NCBI GenBank assembly: GCA_025267735.1
Contig: CM046311.1
Span: forward strand, 20,241,020 to 20,305,019
Length of the DNA stretch: 64,000 nucleotides
Reading direction: 5' to 3'
Source: Mactra quadrangularis
Lineage: Eukaryota; Mollusca; Bivalvia; Venerida; Mactridae
Positions 15,601-27,600 of this stretch are shown here, piece after piece. The notes beneath the pieces were generated by a model, which ran no database searches, had not been told where the DNA came from, and saw only the letters and a program-made list of their open reading frames with translations. Made by a program: the position numbers and the translations under genes. Position 1 is the first letter of the stretch. The number at the start of each line of letters is the position of its first letter.

Positions 15601-18600
15601 AAATATATTAAAAATAATGATTCTACAAAAATAATTATCAATATTTAAGAATTGTAGACAAATCGATAGAAAATGACACAAAAATCACCCCTGCAAAATT
15701 TAGTAACGATCCATTTGCCCGTTATAAAATAATCAAAATTTGAAAAGTGATCGGTTAGAACTTTTGTTCAGTATATATATAAATAAGCAATTTTCACATG
15801 TACCAGACTTAGACGAGTCAGTAATGGGTGAAGACAAATTATGGTTCAATCATATTTCATTAATTGGATTTAACGCCGTTTCAACACAATTTAGGTCTTT
15901 TTACGGCATCCAGGACACCTAACCTAGCTTTCCTGGACCATTGTCTATAATCAGTACTCACCTACCCTTCCACAAGGCCGGAAACTTCTCCATATTATCT
16001 AATCAATGGATGGAAATCGACATTATTGTCAAATTTTCATGGAAGGGTATAACCTCCCCGAGATTTGAACCCGCATCCCCTTGGGCATGAGATTCCAAAT
16101 CCCGACGCGCTACCAACTGCGCTATCAACCCCGATTGTTTTAATCATAAAAACAATATAGTGTAAAGTATTACCTATATCACCAAGATGTACCAAACAAT
16201 GTTGACAAACATATAAACATGAGCTTTTCTTAGGTGGTGTAACTTTCAACTTTAAACTTGTCCTCTCTAAAATAATAAAACATATCATCATCTTAATTTA
16301 CATATTTAACTCTTCTACGATGATAACTGTTGTCAGGGACAACCAACTCTTAGTTATGACATCCAAAAATTTTCTTATAAATTTATTAACGATTATACTG
16401 ACCACTTAGTTACATCAGTAAGTATGATGTCTGACAATGAATTCAGGGGCTGTGGGTTTAGATTCTCAGACAGGACCAGCATACCTACATGGAATTTCAC
16501 CATGAATTTCTTTATATAGTCATTCTCCAGTCCATCCCTGTTTGTATCCCTGTTTAAAGTAGAACAGTAGTCAGCCACTGGTAAAGCTATGTACATGTAC
16601 CAGGGGCGGATCCAGGGGGGGGGGGGTTTCCAAACTTTCGAACCACAACAATATTATACACATTTTGCACATTAATGCAACATATTAATAATAAAAAGTA
16701 CATAATCATTAAATCTATGTTAAGCACCCAGAAACATTGCTTCATGCTACTTAAAAATGACATACAGTAAAAAATACACAAGTGGACAGGTACATATTGG
16801 AAAGTCTAGGGGGGGGGGGGTCTGGACCCCCATGACCCCCCCCCCTAGATCCGCCTATGTGTACTTAGTACTAGGTTAATAGCGAAGGTCCCAGATTTAA
16901 GTCTACCCAAGGGCCATGAGTAGGATAACTGACTGAAAAAATGTGCAGCATAAAGCAACATACCAGTCACTGCAAAACTCAACATTTTATTGCAGTAGGT
17001 CTTGTATAGATAAAAATTTTACAGGGGCAAACAAAACGTTTTACAGGACTGGAGACATTTTGCATATTTTGATGAATTAAAAATTGAGGACGAGATCAAA
17101 TTTTTTGCTGGAAAGTCGGTCCTGTAACCCTGCAGATTTAGACGGACCTTTCAGTTTTTGTTTCAGGATTTGTCCGTCGGTCCATCATATTTCACGGTGA
17201 ATGACACACATTTTCATACTTTTTCAACAATACCTACCTTTCATAACACCATAAAATGCGGATTTTCTTCTAAATGGTAAATCTAACTTGAATGTTGTAC
17301 AAAGTAGTTGAAGGAACTGTAATATATAGGATATATATTTAATAATTTAATAAGTCAGTCTTCAATAAACTTGCCCGACATTTTTGTTGTTCTATAGTCA
17401 CCAATCTGATTAAAACCTGATCTAAAATTTTTCCCCGCCTACTCGTCAATTTAGATCTGGCCTTTTTCAAATGAGGGTCACGTTCAGGCGACCTTTTCTC
17501 ATCATAGTATTCATGACGAAATTGTTATGATTAGTAACTTGTTTACATCATCTACATCACGCAATTTGAAATGAGACGTACAATGGCAGACTGTGAATAA
17601 TATCGCTTTTAAATTAGCTCGCAAACCTTGGTCTAAAAATAGAAATTACGAAATCAAATTGTTATTATTAGTGTTTCGTCTAGATGAAAGCTACGTATTA
17701 ATTGGTCGACATCAAGGTCATCTCAATGTGACCCTCCATTGAGATATTATATATCCTGTATGACAACGCTCTACAGGATATCTGTTTACGTAGATTGTAT
17801 AGTCACATGACTTACAACAACAACAACCCACAAGGTTTGTTTGTTAGTTGGTTTAATGCCTTAGCAACACATTATATAGGTCATATAATGGCAGTCAGTC
17901 AACCTACTCACTCCTCTTGGAAAGTCTAAATCTCTGGATTTAGCTGTTAACCAACTACTTAGCACATACTTTTGTCAGTGACTGAAAACTGCCCTACATA
18001 ATTAAAAATCATTGGTAGGGGGGAGAATGGCCGTAGAAATAATTTCATGACCTAGCTCCATGAAAGTATGCCCCTCCAGGGAATTGAACCCACGACCCCT
18101 CGATCAGTAGACTTGCATGCTACCAACTGAGCTAGCCGGGTGGCTAACCCACAAGGTAAACAGACACTTGATTTTAACAGATTCCAAATAATTACAATAG
18201 AATGACAAAAAATACTTTTAATAGCACTTGCATAAAGTAACTACCATTTTTCCATCTTGAAAATTTGCAATTGATCCTATGAATTTTGATCATTTTATCT
18301 TTAGCCTTGGCACAAAAATAGGGTCAGGTGGTAAACTAGGATATTTGCAAAAATATTTTGTGTAGAGGATTCAGATTAAAGTTAGTCATATAATGAAGTT
18401 GACAGTTCATCCTACCATCAATCTTGAAATCATTGTAATGCACCAGTATCTAACTCATCTCATCCAAACATAACCAACCATTTTCTTACATTAAGAGTCA
18501 TGGACACTAGTTCGGTTAAAAGCCATGACCCTGACAGGGCTCATCCAGGGGTAAAAATTTTAGGGAGAAGTGACTTCTCCCTCCAACTGAGTTAGGGAGA

Positions 18601-21600
18601 AGTGGTACCATTTGTAGGAAAAATTTTCGCTCGAATCTGATCCCAAAAGTAACAGTTTATAACAGCCATCATTAGTTTGAATTCCTTTTGTTCTACAAGA
18701 ACACCTAATTTCATTGAATTATAACCTAGTGATCACAATTAGCCTGCTAGATCATTACACATTGTCGATCCTGATTGGCTTATCGACTTTCCATGTTGAG
18801 AAAGCGATGCTCTAATTTGCTGTGGGAGTAAAAATAGGCATAGTGTAATCAATAATTGACGTTGGCACAATGTTATTAAATCGCCGAAATCGGAAATACT
18901 TGACAACATGGACTTCTCCCTAATGTTTTATTAAGGCAAAATGGTAACACACAAGGCGACATTATAACCCAAATCGCCCTCGCGGCCGAGCTCTGCCTGA
19001 ATCAATGAGGAGTTAAGAATGACTTGAAGCCAGCATTTACAACAGGATCACATAAGAGGGTTAGAAAATAAAGTACTAAATAAAATGAAGGTATACAAAA
19101 GTTTTTACATGTACCTGTAGATAAAAGCCACTAGCTGTTTCTAAAAACAAATTTAATGTGGCTTGTACTTCGCCCCTCTTCAAATTCTATAAAATAAAAT
19201 AATAAGACATTACAAAAAGTATAGGGCATTGCATTTTATAGTCCAAGTATCACACCTAATATCGTATTGTTCCTAACAAACTCCCCCGGGGCGTTACATT
19301 TTCCAAAGAGGGGGTGCTTAATAGGGTTGAAAAAATCGGCAATTTTTCTTTCTTCCATTTATGCTATATCCAGTCAGTTTTTGTTAAATAATGGCAGTTT
19401 ATTTTGAGTATAAAACAAGTTCATTCATATAAACAAATAACAATGTTTATAAGTACGGTAGGGTTTCATAATTGAGTAAAATTTGTTCATTTTTTAAAAA
19501 AGAGGGGGGAGGTGATTATTAGAGTGGGGGCATTTATTGGAAACAATACGGTAGATAGATAGATTAATTTTAATATACAATGTTACAACATGACACACAC
19601 AATAAAACATACATACAAGTAACAATAATAAACAACATGAATGAATTACCAAATAGCCATATCAAACAATATTATACATCAAGGATGACACAAAGAGTAA
19701 AAACATAATCTCTTATTTCCGTAGTTGTCCTTAAAGCATGTTCACCAACTTAAAAGCTATTACCCCTGGTTATCGGGCTACTTGATACCATGCTTGTTTC
19801 ACAACTTCCTGGCCCGAAGTACTTGATACAAGAACATATTTTGCCAAGTTCCGTACAACCACCCCAAATTGGGCCCAATCAGTTAAATTCTTGTACTTTA
19901 CGCTTAGATTGAATCAACAATAGAAAAACTGACGTTTCGCTACTTTTATATCGTGAAAGGGAAGAATTTTCAAATAAAATAAAAAATATCGCCAAATACT
20001 GGTACGTTAAATTTGTACTGCGGTACGTATTGCCGCAGCTGCGTATTTCAATATACCGGTATATCGTGACAGCCTTATCAAGCATCATACTGTACTTTAC
20101 TCAAAATTTATACCACTTAAAGGAGTAGGTGCGTTTACCCCCAAATTTGGCCCTGTTGCCAAAGTGGTTCAAATTATGTCATATGATAGGGAAATGAATA
20201 AGTTACCCAGAATTAACATTTTTAAGTGAATTCTGTGAAGTCTGTTACCATGGCAACGGAACGAAATAAATGGCTTAATTTGAAAATATTGATATCCCTT
20301 CAAACTGACTTTCAAAATTGATAGTTTTATAGTCACATATTGTCACATGAGAGAAGCACTTTCTTTTTGAGTTGTTAAAATTTGGTTGCCATGGTAACCA
20401 ATTTCAGAAATTGAAAATCTTTTATTTTTTGTAAAACAAGTTAATTTGCAATTCTTATGAAAGATCATTGGAACATTATTTTGATATAATTATACAAATG
20501 TAACTGCACAGCACTCTGAACTCATTTATTGTATTATTTGTTACCATGGAAACAAAATAAATGTATTCTACACTCAGAAATAACATGTTTACAATGGAAT
20601 GTTATATTCTCGCTAAGAATGTGAAGTTTGAAGTTGAAGTTTAAATTCAAAATGCATGAATAGTTTTTAGTTTTCTTGTTATCCCATCTATGATCGAAAA
20701 AAAATCAAATAAAGAAATAAATGTTTAGTAGATAGGTTCTCGTTGCCATGGAAACTTTATCATTTTTAGTAAAATTATGATATTCAAAAATACACAGTTT
20801 TGACAATATTTTGATTCTTAATTCTATCACATTTACCACTTAATGGAATTGAAACAGCAAATATAATACATTGGCACTGACTTAGTTACTCGTTGCTAAG
20901 GTCGTTTCTAAGGCAACAAATATAGCAGTTCTTGAGCATTTCAAACATGTTACTTAAATCTGTCAGAAGAGGATGTATTATGCAAAAAGGCAAAATTAAA
21001 AAATGTATTGAGGTGAAAAGTGCTTAATAATTGTATAATATCAGTAAGCAAACATTACACCCTATTATTAAATGTCATTTATTTTAATGAGTGGTTGCCA
21101 TGAAAACGGAATTAGTAAATACAGTCCTAAAAATGAGATTCAGTTATTGCTACAATACTGCATAAGCCAAGTTAATGAATTTTTGTATGCATGATGTGCA
21201 CAGTATAAAGACCACAATCAAATGCAACTCTTCTCTATTGAAAGCTGTGGTTGCTATTGTAACAGAAAATAAGAACATAATAATCTAAAATACAACCACC
21301 AAGACTATGAAATCTGATTTGTACCAATTTTTTCATCGAAATTAAAAAGATCAGAACAAAATAAAAATAAATTTGTATTAATTTCTCCAAAATACAAATG
21401 CTCTGAAATGTGCAAACATAGTAAATCAGTTCTATTAGGTGAACAAGATACAATAAAGTTCAGGAAAATTGCAAAAGAGATGTAGCTTCCAAGCTTTCAA
21501 ATAGGATAACACCACTGGGGTGTAAGGTTATCAATATAATAACAAGGTTTTAACAATATTTTCTACAAATTGCATTGCATTTGTAAGAAATGGATGACTT

Positions 21601-24600
21601 AATATGAACATGTTGGAATAAGGTAAAAAAATATGTAAAAAGGGAAAGATATAAAGTGTTTCTTTTATTTCTTCTTAATTAAGACAATAATTTCATCATC
21701 ATATTAAAGCAGATTCAGCATTTGAAACAAAATGGTCTAGGTAGTTGAGAATAGAATCCAGCAGTGAATTTATTTTAATGTTGAAAAAATATGTGTAAAT
21801 AAATTAATCTAACTCACATTGTGCTCAACAGTGATAAAAAATGTACAAAATAAACTTTAATCATCACAAAGTATCCTCACATAGATGTCATCTTTTATGA
21901 AATTCCTGAATGAACCCAGTACTGTTGGAATATCTATCATGTTATTCCTGGTACAGAGCCAAAAGAAGCATACTCCTTTTAATTATTAAACCAATGTTAC
22001 ACAAAATAGCAAGTGAAAGAGGTTATTACCTTTTACCAAGCAAATGAAAAAAAACAATTGCAGGAAGTCCATGCAAAAGGTTACATTTTCAAGATGCAAT
22101 TGTCAAGCTGCACTCATGTGTTAAGACCATAGACATATTAGTATGTCTATGGTTAAGACATACATGTATATAACTTAATTCATATGACTTTTTATGAGAG
22201 CCCAGATAGACTTTTATATTTGGTCATATGCAACATACAGTCAGTCATAAAGCTTTTAACTTGTATATATGTGGAACAAAGAAGGTCTATCAGTCATACT
22301 TTTGTCTTCTAATTCATATTATTAAAACTGTCCAAAATCAGGGATTACATTACAGTAAAATGCATATACAAATGGAAAGAATATGAATTACATTGTATAT
22401 ACTGATATGTAGTAAAACTGTACATCATAATGCACAAAACATATTTCAAAATTCTACAATATTTTTACTCCTAACCATGGAAGTCTGATTTTCATCTGTA
22501 CATAACATCATTAGTGTACAAATACTCAATGTAAGTCCCAGATTAAATATCATTTTTGGCTCATTTGTATTGCCCAAGGAAAAGCAAATATTTTCATTCC
22601 ACTATATTTTTGATACCTTGTGTATTTTTGATAAAGTTTTAAATAGTATATTATTTATAAGCATGATGTATAAGTAGAGGAAATCTGAACACAAGAAAAT
22701 AAATTGAAATTCACAATGGCTTCAAATACAAGCTATTCATTGCAACATATTTACAGACTAACAGGGCTGTACATGTAGTCTAAATTAAGAGTTTTGTTCC
22801 TTATATTCATAAGCAACTTTTCTTCAAATTGCATATTTATTTCACATAATAGATCTAAAACCCTGTGGGGTATTAACAAGTTCTAGAAAATTGTCATAGG
22901 AAGTTGATTATATTAACAGGCCCTGCTGAATTTACAACATCAAATAATTACAAGCTATAATGCAAGCTACAACTGGGCTATAATGAGTAGATTGCAAGTT
23001 ATGGCAACATGCAGCATATATTGACATTTGACATGTTTATGTTGTGTAATTACAATGTATGGTCTACTGTAACAATCCTCTAACAAACTGGATGTACAGT
23101 ACATATTATAGTTTAGAGAAATTGGGGCAATCATATTTGTAATTTAATATGTATTTTATATCAGACCCAAGCATTGTTCATGTCTTGTATATACATGTAT
23201 GGTAATTAGTTTCAATGCCAAGTCATACCAATAATATAGCAATAATGCAAGTTGTGTGAAAATTTTAAAATTATCAACAAGTACCTGATTTCAGGAAATT
23301 CTATATACATGTCTCTGCTGGTTTGAAACCGAAAGTAGAAGTAAAATTCTGATCAAGTTACATAACAGGCAAAATCATTGGATCCATGTGTTCACTTGTT
23401 CTATGATGATGTGACAAACACCATTTACTTAGTATACAGATAGACTAGTCAATCATACAGCCTATCTGCATAACGTAAAATAGACAGTGTAATCATAATT
23501 TCATGTTGATCAAAGTTCAAAGTCGCCGTTTATTGAACCTGTGTATTGACGTCATTCACTCCTTTATTGTCGGCTTTATGACTTAATCCACAAACTTAAA
23601 CAAACTTCCAGATAGCTAGTCCATTAAATCTCCAATTACAGTATCCTCCATTTACTTCGTATTTTTCCAAGAAGTTAAGCAATTGTACTTTGTTGACATA
23701 TTCATGGAGGCTGCCATCTTGGTTCATGCATTCAGGTAAATGAGCTATTTTTAGCCCAATATATTTAAATGAATTAAATGCTGATAACTTGTGATTTCCC
23801 TTTATAGTTGTGAATGTGAATAGTATATATATACATAAAAAAACTTATTTAATTTTTTTTCTAAACTGAGGCTAGAAAACACACAAATTTAGTTACAAAA
23901 TCGTTGTTAAGGACGCCAGTACAAAGAAGTCGAAGTTGCGTCCCTTGGATTTCAGTAGACTATTTTTAAAGACTATTTTTAAAAATTGAACATGAGTGCA
24001 AAAAGACGAAGATTTTATATTTTGCTCAGCTTTTTAATATGATGAAATACACATTTCCTGAAAATTTCATATCTTCGCAATGCTGCACTCGTATTGAAAA
24101 TTACGAAAGAAGAGGTCAAAATCAGTCAAAATTAGCGAAATTCGCCGCACCTGACCCTAATCAAGGGCCCCGTAAGCAGTCAAAATGAACTCGAAAGTTT
24201 ACATAATTTACATTTTCTTGAAGTTTAAAGATAGATCTATTTGCCTGAGAAATCTTATGACTGAAATCGTAAATTTAAAAATCGGCAATTTTACAGGGCC
24301 GAATCGCACCTACTCCTTTTGTAACTTTATAAGATAAACTTCATCAAAATAAACAGTTTATACTAAGATAAGCAGAAAATGTATGTCTAAACTTAGGGCC
24401 TCTTTTCAGTATTTGAGGAAGGGGCCTGGGGCTTTTCTTTATGCTAAAAATTAGGGGGAATTTTATTACAAATTCATAGATATGGGAACAAAAAATTGAA
24501 GACAAACTTCAAATTTGAGGAAAACTGCATGATTTTAAAGAAATTTCAGGAGGGGAATTTGGGGAAAACTGCATGATTTTAAAGAAACTTCAGGAGAGGA

Positions 24601-27600
24601 AAGGCACCTGTAAACGGCCGCTGTTATATAAGGAAAAAAGACCTGAAACTAGATTATTGCAATGTTTATAACACAATGACCAACCTGTTTATCTTTAGCC
24701 TGTGATTGTAGATTATTGATCTGATTCTTGAAGGCATTGTTCCATCTAAAATATAACATCAAAAATTGATAACAACTTGGGACTTACATTAACACCAGAC
24801 ATTCCAAAAAGTGTCGGTCAGACAGACCTGACCATTGAAATTCCAGTTGGTCCAGGAAAAAGTCTGTCGTAACCAGTCCGAATGTCCAATTAAATTTTAT
24901 TTTTTTAACTATCGGCCCTTTTATCTTATTACTGGTATAAATTAAACTAATTTTGATGTTTGTCTTCAGTTAAAAGTTATAACAAGTAAATCTGTGAGCT
25001 AATGCTCACTAGTGATACCCCCACAAAAATCTAAAAATGTGCGACAAACAGGAAGTAGATGAGCAAGGAGCATGAAATCGCTTTACACCACATGGGACTA
25101 TGGGATAAAGCAATATGCAAAGTATTAGGCTGCTGCATGTTATAAGTGCTGAGAAAACTGCGACAGAAATTTTGTAACGGACGGATGGACGGACGGACGC
25201 ACGCACGGACAAGGGTAAAACAGTATATCCCCCTCTTCTTCGAAGCGGGGGTATAATAATGACTGATTTAGCAACCAGAAAATAGTAATGATAAGTCATG
25301 ACGTATTGACATTTTGATGATTTCTTCCGGTCCAGCGAAATTTGATTTCGGTCCAATGATCACTGGACCAAATGTTCTGTAATGTTGAAACACTTTTCAG
25401 AATGTCTGATTAACAATCATCATAACTTTTTTGGGTGACCGTGGCTACTACTTAGTACAAGAAAGAAGAAACTGTTTCTAGGAGTACACTGTACAAATAA
25501 CATATATGAACACTAAATACTACACATATCATTGAAAATTCTATTTTAAGAATTTTTTAAAGTAACTTTTTAAGTACTTTACAAATCCACTCCTAGGTTG
25601 ACCAATGGCATGTCATGGCCAAGAGAAATACCAGTGTAGTCCACAGTCAACTTAGCAATTCAGATGACAAAAAGCAAAAATCTATTAATAACTGGAAGTA
25701 AATATGTTTTTTTAACTTAAAATATTTTTGAAGTCCTGGATGAATAATTCAATAACAGCTACTGATCTTCATCATCAAACAATATATGCCGGAAATAATC
25801 GGTGAAATATACTCAAAAGTAACTTACAATTCTTGCTCTATTTTTTTATCTAGAGCATACTCGAGGTCAGTGACAAGGATTTTTTTATAAACATCTTCTA
25901 ATTTTTGTCTCATAACCCAAGTCTCTGATATTGTCTTACTGGAATCTAAAACAAAAACAAAAAGAATATAAATTGTTTATCTATGGGCGCGTTGCTTAAG
26001 CATTTCGCTAGGTATTGCTTCGTAGCGAAATCCTAGGACACGACTTGCTACAAGATATCGCTTCATTTCGCTACGTAGCGAAAGCTAGCGAAAAAAATCT
26101 TCGCTACCCTAGAGCGCTTTAACAAATCAAAATGGCTGCCTCCGCCGTAATGTAACTTCCTGTTGCCGACAATTTATGTTTTTATGTTTGACTGACTAAT
26201 GATGAATTGAATTTACAGAGGTTTTTTTCAGTGCTTGGGGAAGGGGCCTGGGGCCTTTTTATATATAGAACGATTGGGGAAATTTTATTGCAATTTTATA
26301 GAAAGGGGAACAAAATATCCAAGGTAAACTTCAAATTTGGGGAAAACTGCATGATTTTAAAGAAATTTCAAGAGGGGAAGGCGCCTGTTAACGGCCCCTG
26401 TTATATAAGGGAAAAAAGGCCTGATTGAAATCAATGAATATTTGTAATTGTTCATTTAAACATATGTTTTTGCAGTGATTTTGTACTTGTTAAAGCCTTA
26501 TTTAGTTTGAAATCGCCCGAAAACATGCGATTGCAATGAGCGCAAAAGTTTTACTCGGCAAAGGCCGCCATCTTGGTTTGTGACGTAAATAGCTAGCCGT
26601 TTCCTAAGACGAATCGCTACAAGAAAGCGCTTTTCCATAGCGAAACGTAGCGAAAATCGTTAGGCAACGCGCCCTATGTAACACCAGTGTTTTTTCAGGT
26701 CATTATGGGGCCAAAGTTCAACCTAAAATATCTTTCCCTAAAAAGCAAGCTTTATCTTCTCTTAGTAGCAAATTTCCACTGTCAGGGCTTGAATTTAACA
26801 AAAAATGAAATTTTTGCGAACTGATTTTATTTCAACTCACAAAAAGAAAAGTCACTCACATTTTTGCTCAAAATTTGAATAGCATACATAGTTACTACGT
26901 GTATTCATATATGCAATACAAAAACAACACAGTCATATATTTAACTATAGAAAGAAAGATGGTGTTATAGTGGGATTGACAAAGAATATCAAGCATGGTT
27001 TTACCGAGAATCTTTAATTAATATTACATCAATAGCATTCAATGCTAATTGGAGCCTCATTTGTTAATACAGATATAATTTATGTTTGTGTTGATTTCAA
27101 CTCGCAAAAATTTGCAATCGGCACATATCTAATACAATCATACAAAATATATTTATAACTATATATAACTCACCAGATACACTTGCCTTCAGGGCCTCTG
27201 CTTGTCTGGAATAAATAGAAAAACAAACATCAACTATCAAAATACTATCCAGTGTTTATTTTTGGTCAATTTTATAGCCCTATATGGGCTTTTTTATCAA
27301 CTAACTGAAACTTTGTTAAATCTTTATTAAATTAGCGTAACATTTTATCCCAATTCAAACCAATTTTAGGGGTATGGGTCATATTCCCAAATTTGTGGAA
27401 AAAACATGGCTATCTACTTAGGCAAGTATTTTTTTATTAGTCAATACTTGAAAAAGCCACCTATGCAATTTATTATCGAAATCAAAATAAAAAATTCTCA
27501 AAATTAGACCAAAACTATGTGCAACACAGAAGATATAAACAGTCTTTAGTGGACCGATTTTGAATATTTTCATAAATAATTGTTATGTATTTTTTTCTGA

